Source: Smittium mucronatum
Taxonomy: Eukaryota > Kickxellomycota > Harpellomycetes > Harpellales > Legeriomycetaceae
Reading direction: 5' to 3'
DNA length: 11,782 nt
NCBI GenBank assembly: GCA_001953115.1
Contig: LSSL01001941.1
Location: 5,518-17,299, forward strand
A program made the position numbers and the translations under genes. The notes beneath the pieces are model-generated. The model was not told the DNA's origin. It did no database searches and saw only the letters and a list, made by a program, of their open reading frames with translations. Positions 1 through 8,969 of the stretch are shown here, one piece after another. Numbering within the stretch: the stretch's first letter is position 1; each line of letters begins with the position of its first letter.

Positions 1-174
1 TTCTTATGACTGTTATTACGTTTTGATAAATAAGTATGTATTTTTTAATTCACAAACTAATACGCTCTAAATTGAAAGGTTAAATCAAATTCTTGTTTAT
101 ATCTAAATTTATATAAATTTTAAGAGTTGGGATTATCAATAAAATATGACATGTAATAGAAATTCAGTTTTTTC

Positions 175-454
175 TCACAAAAAACAATTAATTTTAGTTT
201 CAAATGTTTTTTTACCTAAAAGGGTTTTAATTATAATAAGAAGATGACAAATAATATTCCAATCAATAATTTCCTGTCTTTTTGATAGATCAATATTCCA
301 TGTCATCCAAGTAAAATTTAACATGAAGGATTATATAGATTCTATATGATAGAATTTAAATAATAATAGTAAATTTTTTAAGCAGAAATAATTTTTTGGA
401 TATAATGATTACCATCTTTACAAGGAAACCATTTGGATTGCAAATCTGACATGT
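175..454 (-). pseudogene. Possible ISXO2/Merlin-like (IS1595-type) transposase relic
   Basis: Seen: a minus-strand piece reads TCQICNPNGFLVK (codons near 454-416), like the CxxC start of a zinc ribbon. After a frame change a standard-code ORF with its Met at 322-324 and TGA at 175-177 (49 residues) contains WNIDLSKRQEIIDWNIIC (codons near 300-247), followed by GKKTFETKIN. Known of the family: ISXO2/Merlin transposases have an N-terminal zinc ribbon, then a helical region with a motif of the type T-I-[IV]-D-W-x-x-x-C-R-E, then a G-K-x-V-E-x-D-E-[ST] block holding the first catalytic Asp. Here the order fits, but the D-E of that block is missing, the ribbon is in another frame, and TAA/TAG codons interrupt. 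The rest of a DDE domain is not visible; the window edge lies 174 bases further on. Inferred: a decayed N-terminal half. The family call rests on short motifs only and could be wrong. Confidence 0.33.
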
Positions 455-611
455 ATTTATTGCAATATATTAATAATATTATTTATTAAATCCGGCCATC
501 CGTAAATATATAAATAGTAACCATTTAATTGATTTTTGCGAGGTACGATTTTTTCACACAACCTATAAACTTTAATAGCTTTAAATTAATCTTTTGAATT
601 AAAATAAAACT

Positions 612-803
612 ATGAATGATAAGATCAATAAAATTCCGTGTTTAGTCAACAGTTGTATTATTGACCAGTATTATATAAATGGAAGATTGGTAACTAAAAA
701 ATGGGACTGCTATCTTGAGGATTGCCCTACTTCTGAAAAATACTATGGATAAGTGTTTAGAAAAATTATAATCAAAGCAGATAAAGTCAATGAAAAACTC
801 TAG
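612..803 (+). pseudogene. Zinc-finger-like fragment (FLYWCH/MULE N-terminal type)
   Basis: An ATG at 612 opens 46 standard-code codons to TAA at 750-752, and the same frame continues 16 more codons to TAG at 801-803. The island is clearly richer in G+C than its flanks. Seen: residues about 19-43 read DQYYINGRLVTKKWDCYLED followed by CPTSEK, so an aromatic pair, a W-x-C and a second Cys ten residues or fewer on. Known: FLYWCH-type and related zinc fingers at the N-terminus of MULE transposases have Y...YW-x-C...C...H-x-H. No downstream H-x-H is visible, nor a DDE core on this strand, so this would be only a detached N-terminal piece. It is not the N-terminus of the minus-strand MULE copy further on, which has its own. 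Reading TAA/TAG as Gln would extend the frame to TGA at 966-968, but the tail looks like AT-rich filler. Confidence 0.3.
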
Positions 804-1266
804 TCTTTAACGATTTGTAGACTCAGCATACATTTATTTTTCGCAAATAAAAAATAAGTCTTTGTTTAGTTTTATAGTTAAATCTAAAAAATTCCAATTT
901 CAACTTTCGCTTTAGATAATAAATCTGTTAATACATTTAATATTTTGATAAATTATGTATATTTCTGATTATTTTCACTTTTTTAGACTTAAAAAGTATT
1001 GTAACCTAATGATTTAGCTATTATATATATAAATATTTTATATAATAATGAGATTCCAATATGAAAAAAATAACTTTATACTAATTTAAAAATAAAAAGA
1101 ATAAATATTAATAATTTTAAATCAGTAAATCCCTATTACATAGCATAATTTTACAATATTTAAAATTTATTGCATTAAACAGAAATAACATTCCTGATTC
1201 TAGAATATTCAACTGTATTTCAATTTAACTTTTACTTTGCAACTAATTCAGTGTAAGAAAAATATA
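804..1266. other. AT-rich stretch without a supported gene
   Basis: Mostly A/T runs and short TA-rich tracts. No RNA gene, long repeat or coding-like island is visible on either strand. The frame that enters the next island is open from 1198 if TAA/TAG are ignored, but its residues are typical of translated AT filler. Confidence 0.5.
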
Positions 1267-1545
1267 ATGATGGATAAAATTATACTTGTAAACATTTCTC
1301 AAGACTTGAAAACAGATCGAGCCAATTTGAATAACGATTTTGAATAATTGATCGATAAAATTTGTACTTCATAACAATAACAATAGGGTGTTAAAATTCT
1401 TGATATCATAAAGTATTTTTAGCTAGATTACCGGTTTTATTTTCATTTTTAAATTATTTTAATATTGTTTGTAAGAGATTATTTTTAGTTTTAAAATTTT
1501 CTTTATTTAAACTAGTAATTAATAAGAATCAACTTTTTAAAATGA
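1267..1545 (+). pseudogene. Unrecognised coding relic with Gln/stop-rich tract
   Basis: Two tandem ATGs at 1267 and 1270 open 26 standard codons (MMDKIILVNISQDLKTDRAN and six more) to TAA at 1345-1347. The same frame then passes further TAA/TAG codons alternating with CAA (around 1374-1388) and reads GVKILDIIKYF..LDYRFYF before fading into AT filler. TGA appears in this frame only at 1543-1545. If TAA/TAG mean Gln, the alternating stretch becomes five Gln in a row, and the piece is a 92-residue ORF. The LDYRFYF segment is faintly like the RRxYD helix of E2F/DP winged-helix domains, but too short to name. It could equally be a decayed standard-code gene. No family is assigned. Confidence 0.22.
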
Positions 1546-1664
1546 ATATTTTAATGTTTATTTTTTTTAATTTATTTGTATGATGTGTACAAGTAATATT
1601 TTTGTTTTGTCAGAAGAGATTTGTTTATGTTCAACGTATAATTAAATGAGTTTTATTTGATAAA

Positions 1665-1886
1665 ATGCTGATTTTTGAGTTAGAAAAAAGTAAAAAGTAT
1701 ATAAAAAAAATTCTTAGATTCAAACAAAGATTTTCAATATTATCTTCGTTAAATAAATCAAGAAAAAAAAACATGTTAAATTTTATAAATATCTTATAGA
1801 AAAAGGAGCCAAGACATAATATATAGAAAAGAAATACTTTATTGATCAAAAACATTATAAAAAAGTTCAACAAACCCTTCCTGTGA
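1665..1886 (+). pseudogene. Lys-rich coding-like relic, unrecognised
   Basis: From ATG at 1665 the frame reads MLIFELEKSKKYIKKILRFK and continues Lys/Arg-rich through TAG codons near 1797 and 1824 to TGA at 1884-1886. The plus strand is purine-rich here, favouring plus over the antisense ORF that covers the same bases, whose product is almost pure F/I/L/N and looks like a shadow. In the same frame upstream, after a single TGA at 1647, codons back to about 1564 also read plausibly (FCQKRFVYVQRIIK). It may be the next part of the relic at 1267. No domain recognised. Confidence 0.17.
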
Positions 1887-2792
1887 TCCTATAAAATCAA
1901 TGATGATATAGTTCATTGAACTTCTTATAGCAATGAAAAAAGTTCTATCAAAAAACGCTCAAATTCGGAATTGAAAAAAAATGTAAATTGTGCTAAAATA
2001 ATATTCAAAATAAGTCCAAAATTTCAGATTTTGAGACTTTATTTGGAGGCCTCAAATTAACATTCAATTAATGATCGAGGTTAAAGTTGCAAAAAATTAT
2101 TGCAAGATGATACAGACTTAATATAAAGTGAATATCTCTAATTAAGTTTCAAAGATTTGGTGAAAGTTTAACCCCTCTTCTTTTTACATTTTGAACAAAA
2201 GACTACAAGAGAAAAAATATATATAAAAGGAAGTAGCTTTTATTAATGATAATATAATTCATAGAGTCTTATTGCAACCATATTATCTTTTAACTATATG
2301 AAAGCCTATCTATGAAACAGAGAACAGTGATCAATACATCCTCAACCGTGGAAGTGCTTTAATGATGTCAATTTTGGAAAGAATAATAATGTTTTTTCAT
2401 TTTATTTCCATCACTGATAGCATATTTGTATCAAAAAAGTCTAAAAACAATTACATAACATTTAGAGATTATTTTTTTACTAAAGGATAAAGGAAAAGGT
2501 TGGAAAATTCCCTTCCTTCTTGAAAAGAAAATGTACAATTCAAAATCTTTAAGAAACCATAGATAATTAGCTGACTTCTAAAAAATTTGTATTATTGAAA
2601 TTCGGAGTTTTTTTCTTAATAAAAAGGGATATTTAGATTAATTTTAATAAAAATGAACAGAATGGATTTCAAAAACTTTTATCTGTTTTTCTTATTCAAA
2701 ACTAAAAATAAAATTAAGTAAAAATAAAATCCAGTCTGAAAAAATCTTTATTAAAAAGTTCAGTGATAAAGATTTTTAGAATACAACTATGA
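1846..2792 (+). pseudogene. Mosaic of overlapping coding-like fragments, unrecognised
   Basis: Four plus-strand pieces in changing frames, each ending in TGA: 1846-1974 (contains NPSCDPIKSMMIQFIELLIA), 1920-2249 (contains ILRLYLEASNQHSINDRG and later KKLLQDDTDLIQSEYLQLSF), 2302-2523 (contains ETENSDQYILNRGSALMMSI) and 2418-2792 (contains KVGKFPSFLKRKCTIQNL). TAA/TAG occur inside the pieces. Residue make-up is mixed, with D, E, G, P and C present, unlike translated AT filler. This suggests one gene broken by several indels, or separate exons, but I find no conserved motif to name it. No clean GT-AG pair was worked out for the joins, so decay is the simpler reading. Confidence 0.25.
1900..2277 (+). 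repeat. Pair of diverged short direct repeats (1900-1933 and 2246-2277)
   Basis: Two segments match at 27 of 32 aligned bases with one 2-base gap: both start ATGAT.ATATA.TTCAT and end TCTTAT.GCAA. Read in their respective frames they give MMIQFIELL and MIIQFIESY. The similarity stops abruptly on both sides. It could be remnants of a local duplication within the relic, or chance in low-complexity DNA. Confidence 0.3.
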
Positions 2793-3141
2793 AAAAATAA
2801 TTTAAAAAAATCAAGGATACTCTATTTTCTTTAACAAAGATTATATTATTTAGGTATATAAACGTGGATGGGATTTTCTATGCCTTTGAAACCAAAGACA
2901 TTCTTTCTTTAAATGTCAATTTATTATGTGGTATAACTGAATGGTTTATCAAAGAGCAAATAGAATTTGAGAAAATTTATGACAAAAGGTCTTTATAAGT
3001 CTTACAAAGAGAAAGATACCCTATTACAATAGATTAAATCTAATGTCCAAGTCTGGGAAGAACAAAGCCATGCATAAATTATGCACAGAAAAGTGTGAAA
3101 ATATAAATAAGAAATTATGAAAGATGTGAAAATCTTCGGAT
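2789..3141 (+). pseudogene. Highest-quality unrecognised coding island
   Basis: An ATG at 2789 overlaps the previous TGA as ATGA, followed by a TAA three codons later, then 65 standard-code codons without a stop (2801-2995). The same frame continues past TAA codons at 2996 and around 3038-3046 and stays coding-like to about 3141. Seen: YINVDGIFYAFETKDILSLN, LLCGITEWFIKEQIEFEKIY, then ERYPITID and CPSLGRTKPCINYAQKSV. G+C is clearly raised and purines dominate the plus strand, which supports real coding descent. There are four Cys but no regular metal-binding spacing. I do not recognise the family. With TAA/TAG as Gln the frame runs to TGA at 3392-3394, but its last third is AT filler. Confidence 0.35.
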
Positions 3142-3217
3142 CAAAACATTAAGTTATTCATAATCAATACTTGTTTTTTTATAATTCATTTCTTCCATAT
3201 ATTAATATATAATATAC

Positions 3218-3240
3218 AAATTCAAATTCAAATTCAAATT
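3218..3240. repeat. Short AAATTC hexamer tandem repeat
   Basis: Three full copies of AAATTC plus a partial fourth lie directly after a TA-rich tract at 3199-3216. This is a simple-sequence tract; no function is implied. Confidence 0.85.
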
Positions 3241-3394
3241 ATATATCATAATTGAAAATTATAAATTCTTAATAGTTTTCTTAAACTATGAAATAATTAA
3301 TAGGTAAGAGTATGGTTAGTACATCTAAATAGATAAGCCTCCAAAAAAATTCAGAGCGTTGAACACTTCAACATAAATAAAAACTTAAAATTGA

Positions 3395-4795
3395 TAGTTA
3401 TGATCGATTGAAAATGGATGAGAAGGGATTTATTATTTGGATTATTATTATATAAAACCTCAAATAAATTTTCCGATATTAATTTTAAACATTTAAATAT
3501 CATGTGACCCTAATAAGGGAATTATTTATCAATTAATAGATTTTTATTTTTCTTATTAAAAAAACAACTAAATATATCATATAAATAGATCTTTCTAATT
3601 CATAAAACCCAGATATAGATTAGTAGAAAAGTTACGAAATTTATAAATTATAACTGGTCCAAAAAAGTTCTAAAGAGCAATTATTGGTTACAAACAGCCC
3701 CCCCCTCCTAAATAAATAAGAAATATAATGTCATAAAATATCAAATGAATTGAAAATGGTTTCAAAATAATAAGTTAAAAGGTGACATTGCGCGAATAGA
3801 AAAAGGGATGATATTGAGAATGTAGATGGGTTTCTATATATATTAAATTTTTGGAGTCTTTAAAAAAATTGTAAAATAAGAAATTTTATTCTAACCATTT
3901 TTGAATAAATTTATCTAAAATTGATTGAACAAGAAGATTAAACCGATGCTATAATAATTTAATCATCTGAACTGAAATAAGAATTTAAATTTTACCACAA
4001 AAGAAATTTGATAAAAGATTGATAATGAAAAAATTTAAAGATAAAAAACCAAAGGTTAAGATCTTGGCATTAAATCGGTAAAAATGTAATAAAATTAAAA
4101 ATAATAACAATAACGAAATATTTAAATTTAAACTCAGTGAAATATGGATAAGTTTTTATCCTATATACTAGGAAAAATATTTAATTCAAAATTATATTTG
4201 ATATCATAAAGAAAATTTCTTTTGAAAAACAATCATAATACTTCAATCCAGCTATTCGAATATTTCCGAAAAGTATGAGTTCTAATATAAAATCTAAACT
4301 GATTCAAAATCGATTTTCAATTAAATATAATCTAAAGATAATTATAAAAGGTGGTAAAGAATACTTATAGGAAACAGTGATCAAATTTAACTGTAAATAA
4401 ACGCTTAAAGTATAAAAAGAAATATCATTTTTAATTTTAAGAATGAATTATATCTAATGAAGAGATAAGCGGGATGATTTTTGTGAATTTTCAGAAATAA
4501 ATTCATTTAATTAGGCACATTAAATCTAATATAAATCAATGGATAATTCAAATTTTCAGTAAAAAGGTTATTGTTCGCGATTCTAAATAAATTTTTAGTA
4601 AAATTCTCTTTTTTTTTTTTGACTTGAACATAGATAAGATGAAGTCACAGGTTCCTTTTGGTCTAGGTATGATTAATTCATTTTTGAAAAAAAATAAATT
4701 CTTTTTTTATATGATTAAAGATTCAGGAATAGTTCCAGTTTAAATCTAGAAACATCTTTATAGCTAATCATATGCTTAACATAGTATATGGAGTT
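3395..4795. other. Long AT-rich stretch with one weakly coding-like frame
   Basis: No gene can be supported. Plus-strand frame 0 (3363 to 5039) has TGA only at 3783, 4020, 4026, 4458, 4620, 4845 and 5037, about half as many as the other two plus frames over the same bases by my count. Pieces such as IDSYDRLKMDEKGFIIW and RKRDDIENVDGFLYILNFW look protein-like, but TAA/TAG are frequent. This may be a very old relic or chance. An isolated run of eight C lies at 3698-3705. Confidence 0.3.
3698..3705 (+). other. Isolated run of eight C
   Basis: Eight consecutive C, then T and CC, in DNA where C is about one base in ten. An ATG follows at 3728-3730 (then TCA TAA). Microsporidian genes are known to carry CCC- or GGG-like signals shortly upstream of their start codon, so this might be the remains of one. 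A sequencing or assembly artefact is also possible. Confidence 0.25.
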
Positions 4796-5011
4796 TCAAA
4801 TATTTCGATATCCCAACAAAAAAAACGAATTCGAACTAAAAAAATGATATCGAATCACAATTAATAAAGTAATGCAATAGATTAGTAAATAAATTAGAGT
4901 ATAAGTTTGTTTAATTTTGTCTAATCTCATGGGATTAGCAATAATTGATTCAATTTTTTTATCGAGTGCTTCAATACCAGTATAATTTTTAAAATATCTG
5001 TGCTGGAGCAT
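4796..5011 (-). CDS. Hypothetical 71-residue membrane protein
   Basis: The only complete standard-code ORF of this size that does not look like a shadow: ATG at 5011-5009 to TGA at 4798-4796, so it is open under either stop-codon assignment. The first half is hydrophilic and mixed in composition (MLQHRYFKNYTGIEALDKK, then IESIIANPMRLDKIKQ). Residues about 37-56 form one hydrophobic segment (TYTLIYLLIYCITLLIVI), consistent with a single membrane span, followed by a short Phe/Ser-rich tail. No signal-peptide pattern is seen at the N-terminus. No family recognised and no partner genes adjacent. The codons lie in slightly G+C-richer DNA than the flanks, most clearly in the N-terminal half. It may be a real small gene, the 5' part of a truncated one, or a chance ORF; the plus strand is also largely open here if only TGA is counted. 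Confidence 0.35.
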   Translation of the reverse strand: MLQHRYFKNYTGIEALDKKIESIIANPMRLDKIKQTYTLIYLLIYCITLLIVIRYHFFSSNSFFLLGYRNI

Positions 5012-7609
5012 AATGACTTTTTTTTAATTTAACTTGTGAGTTTTTTTAAATTTAAAGTCCAAGTTTTTGCCTTATTATAAAAATTATGTATTTATAAACT
5101 CTGAAATTTTTATTTTATCCTTGAGTATAAAATTAAAGTTTTATATACTTCTAGTACAAACCGATAGAGCTATTATCTTTTAAAATTCTAAGTAAAAAAT
5201 ATAAATTTAGGCAAAATCAAAAGAATATTAATTCAAAATTACTAAATATAATGTGTACTTTTCTTTAAAATTACTTGATTATCCTAGAATTATTTCATAC
5301 TCCTTCTTTATGCAATCCCATTTCCTTTTGAAACGAAGTTATTTATATTAAGAAAAAAAAAATTTACAACAAAAAAAAAATATTATATCACTTACCAGAG
5401 TCATTAAATTTCAAACCTTTTAAATCAAGTATAAATATTATTTTTTTATGCCACACAATCTCTCATTGCGGCGTGTTTATTATTATTTAATATCAACCCC
5501 TTTTCTCATATTTCCTTTTATCTTAAAAAAATCCTTATACTTTTCCTACACATAATTATTTACAATTATCAAATAAAAAGAAATATTTTATCTTAATTGT
5601 CGATCTAATAGGCAAATATAAATTGAAATTTTTAAACACGAATGATATTCTTCAGCTAAAGCATTTACAATAATTGATCTATGTTTTATAGAAGAGCCAA
5701 ATTTAAGGTTTTTTTAAAAGTTATGTTGCACATCGAGAATTTAAAAATTTTCAGAAAATTTAGGTCTTTTTAAAGTATGTTTTAGATTTTTTTTATTGGT
5801 TTAGATAGGATCAGGTTACATCGGAATTTTAAAATAATTCCTAGACCTTTGATTAAAAAAGTATTTTGTATGTAGTTTTATCCTCAAGTGGAATTGATTT
5901 TTTTTTTTTTGGTTTTAATTCTCAAGTGGTTTTAATATTTTCTTGTTTATGATTATCCAAAATGATAATTATCTATTTAATATAGGTCTAAGTTTAATTT
6001 AATAAATTAGTTTGGTAAATAAAATTTTCATAAAAATTAAATTAAATATTGTCTACACAGATTGCATATTAATGTATTTTGAGGTGATACTTTGATATCT
6101 TTTGAAGGCAGATAGTTAATTTGACCATAAAAATTGTTTTTTTGTATCCGTAAACTTTTATGGTGTTATCTTTGAACTCATGATGCTGAAATTATTTCGC
6201 AGAAGTATTGTAATAGAGTTAGTTTAAATTTATTAGAGTGAATTAATTATCAAAAATATAATAAATATTCCTGGATTTATAATATGTACTTATCGACAAG
6301 AATTACCATTTTATTATCGGTCTAGATTTTAATGATCAAATAAACTGATCGTATCAACATCAACATTGATATTATATTGTTAAAGTTTTATAATTATAAT
6401 CGGCATATATTAAAGATAATTTTTTTATTGGTGCAAAGAATATTATCCTTCATTTTATTAAAGTATGTAATAAAGCCAAATAATAATGGATTCCCTAATC
6501 TAAAAAGTATAATTTTCTAATAAAATTTTTTGTATTCTAAAAAATGCGGTTTAAACTCGTATTTTAATTTATTTTTTAACACTAAACCAGGATCATATTA
6601 ATTTTTTTGATTTAAATTAATAAATATTGGTTTTAATGATAATTATCTTCCTTTTTTCTATTCTTAATATTATATTACCCGTAATTTTAAAAATTCAAGA
6701 TCTTTTTCTTCAGATGGGAATTATTTCATTATACAAAGCTTATTATTTGTGACACATACCAGAAAGTAATTTTGAAACTATAATTATACTCGTCTTTACT
6801 CTAAATAAAAATATACGCATCTCGTATTGAAACACTGTTATATCTTTTAATTTTATTACTATGTTTATTTGATATTTATTTCAATGTTATATTAAATTTA
6901 GTATTGACATATATTATAAATTCAAATAATCTAAAAATTATCTCTATAAAATTTTATTATTTAAATTGATTTTTAAAACAGTGTCAACTGCACATATTTT
7001 GATAATCATTTCTATTAAAAAAGAGTTTTACAGAACAAAATTTTTTTATAAGTTAAGCTTTAATATACGATTTATTATTACATTAAGTTACTCCTTTATC
7101 ATAGAAGTATTTTAGATAATGAATAACCTAAATTAAATATTGTGCTAATGCTAAATAAAGAATTAAATATCTTTGAAAAACTCTGAAGACTTGATTTAAT
7201 GATTTTTTTAACAATTAGTTTTTTCCGGGACAAATTTTTTTGAAAAATAGTCCTTAGAGCTTTATACTCTAATACAATTTAATAATTATAGAAATTTTAT
7301 ATGTTAAATGTTTAGAATGGAAATATATTTTATAAAAATATAAATAAACCAAATTTTGTATCCAATAAAAAATGATAAATTTATTGAAAAATCATAATCA
7401 CTTAGGATCAAAACCTCACAAATAGTATATAAAAATTATCATTATATATAGTTTATAATAATTTTAAACTAAAAAAATCAGTATCATCACATCAATATCT
7501 CCTTTAAATTTAATTATATAAATCCATAATTACCCTAATTTCTATTGGACGAATTCGATCTAGATAAATTTTAGAAGTTATTATATTAGATAATTATTAT
7601 TAGCAAAAA
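5012..7609. other. AT-rich desert without a supported gene
   Basis: About 2.6 kb of mainly A/T runs with no RNA gene, long repeat or recognised domain. Counting only TGA as stop gives long open frames on both strands (plus 5332-5952, minus 5811-6335), and the minus one contains FKDNTIKVYGYKKTILW. At this base composition, TGA-only frames of 150-200 codons are expected by chance, so I do not call them. A small G+C-richer patch at about 5450-5475 (minus reading TRRNERLCGIKKQY) and one at about 6150-6205 are the least filler-like spots. A GTAAGT on the minus strand near 5390 resembles a splice donor but no gene supports it. Confidence 0.4.
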
Positions 7610-7864
7610 ATGAAAATTCTTATAAAATTATGGGTTGGCAAAATTTTTCATTACTCAAAAAATCAAATATCGATAAAAAAAACTTTAGATAAATTATCGG
7701 TTCCTTTTAGCATAAAAAAATTAACTCTTTCAATAATTCCACAGGGATTGAATTAAGACTTTGGCTTTATCGACTAAGAAATAATGGATAAAATTTTTGA
7801 AGAGGTTTGAACAGATATAGTTTATATATAAACGCTTTTTGCAAAAAAAAAATCCAAACCATGA
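7610..7864 (+). pseudogene. RRM-like (RNA recognition motif) gene relic
   Basis: An ATG at 7610 starts a frame that keeps an RRM-like layout for 84 codons with no frameshift. Residues 7-12 LWVGKI match RNP2 (consensus LFVGNL). A helix (ISIKKTLDKL), strand (FSIKKLTLSI) and loop follow, then DFGFID at residues 50-55 matches the core of RNP1 (consensus KGFGFVxF). A second helix (EIMDKIFEEV) and a last strand with a basic tail (DIVYI-TLFAKKKSKP) complete the fold. Four in-frame stops interrupt: TAA 7754-7756, TAA 7775-7777, TGA 7808-7810, TAA 7829-7831; TGA at 7862-7864 ends it. The first two TAA lie at the basic and the aromatic ends of RNP1, where one-base changes from Lys and Tyr codons would produce them. 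Inferred: a decayed copy of an RNA-binding protein gene. Which RRM protein it was cannot be told. Confidence 0.42.
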
Positions 7865-8270
7865 GTTTCGTAAAAATAAAATTTATTTATGAAATTTATT
7901 CCAAATAATAAAGATTGGGATAAAAATATCTGCATAAAAAATAAATCAAATTATACAATATAGTTCATTTTCATACAAAATTCATCTTTCTCTTACAAAT
8001 TATTTTTTTGACCTATACTATCATCATAAAAATAAGCATTCATATACAAATCGACCACTATTAATCTATTCTATCGATATTTTCAACATTCAAATATGAC
8101 AGATAGATAAATAAAAAGTACATTTTGGATTTAATTTAATTATCAAACAATCCTCATTATAATTAAAAATATCGCTTTAACTTTTAAAGATTTCTCTTAT
8201 CCACTAATTATACTATATTTATATCGCATCATTAAATTAAAAATATACTGACAAAATTAATGTAAGAATA
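7865..8270. other. AT-rich stretch, nothing recognised
   Basis: No coding-like island, repeat or RNA structure seen on either strand. Confidence 0.5.
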
Positions 8271-8480
8271 TCACAACCACCCTTTAATGAGATATAGATA
8301 TTACCTTTTCATTTTTAATCTCATATAATTTAGAAAACCTCTGAAGGATATAACCCAAAGTTTCGATGAAGGTAATATTAACAGTTTTGTTTAGTTGTAC
8401 ATATAAAGTTTTAAACCTTTTAAAGTGTTATTACTAACACCGAGTTTACTGCTAATTGGTATTTCAATAGCACTCCGAAT
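8271..8480 (-). pseudogene. Helix-turn-helix-like relic
   Basis: Between TGA codons at 8483-8481 and 8273-8271 a minus frame reads IRSAIEIPISSKLGVSNNTL then KGLKLYMYN, a TAA, then ILPSSKLWVISFRGFLNYMR. The segment ISSKLGVSNNTLKGLK has the spacing of a classic helix-turn-helix (I-A-x-x-L-G-V-S-x-x-T-v-x-x), as in many transposases and regulators. Upstream on the same strand an ATG at 8601-8599 starts 25 plausible codons in another frame (MCLVYELVTYNM...), so one broken gene may cover 8271-8601. The plus strand also has an open frame here (8366-8539, only if TAA/TAG are read through), but with poorer composition. The family is not determined; a mariner-like DNA-binding domain would be one option. 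No catalytic part is seen. Confidence 0.27.
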
Positions 8481-8626
8481 TCAATCAAGTAAAAAACTCA
8501 GATGTATTGAAGAGCAAATTTTAGAAAGTGGCGTCTTGATTGATTGATTTTTTTAACTCAATACACATATTATAGGTAACAAGCTCATACACTAAGCACA
8601 TATTTTCTTTTCCGTTATGAAAAATA

Positions 8627-8728
8627 TTTTGGGGGTTTTAGGTACTATTTTACTAAAAACACATACGTTCAACTACATAGATTACCAAATTGGTCGAAAA
8701 TATTAGTTCATAGTTATTTGGGGGTCTT
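8627..8728 (-). promoter_or_regulatory. Two GGGGG/CCCCC motifs 89 bases apart
   Basis: G5 runs at 8631-8635 and 8720-8724, both inside TTTGGGGGT.TTA on the plus strand (ACCCCCAAA on the minus strand). On the minus strand the second is followed eight bases later by ATG (8711-8709), and the first by ATG at 8601-8599, the possible start of the relic below it. C-rich signals just upstream of start codons are known in microsporidia. Here the ATG reads M-N-stop for the second, so any promoter would be a relic. The first also resembles a G4T4-type telomere unit, but single. Confidence 0.22.
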
Positions 8729-8969
8729 AAGCGGCTGGAATTGACTGTTTAAAAATAAAATAACAAAGCTTTCGATGTAATATACACAGCGTAAAGGATG
8801 AAAAAAATTGCCTAAAAATCAATTTATAGTTTCAATTTTTAATCTCTTTGTATTTATGAGAAGGAAATTTGTAGTTTTGATTAATATATATATCGATGTA
8901 TACAATAAACAAAGAGGATACTGGTTTCAATATGAAAATTTCAATTACTTGATTTTAAAAGAAATTGAC

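Noticed and set aside
1631..1873. Minus-strand 80-residue ORF rich in F, I, L and N
   Set aside because: Low-complexity product; the plus strand is purine-rich and reads better over the same bases.
5332..6335. Long TGA-only frames on both strands
   Set aside because: Frames of this length are expected by chance when only TGA is a stop in DNA this AT-rich; no conserved motif was found.
8627..8639. TTTTGGGGGTTTT as a telomere repeat
   Set aside because: A single unit with five G instead of four and no tandem copies.
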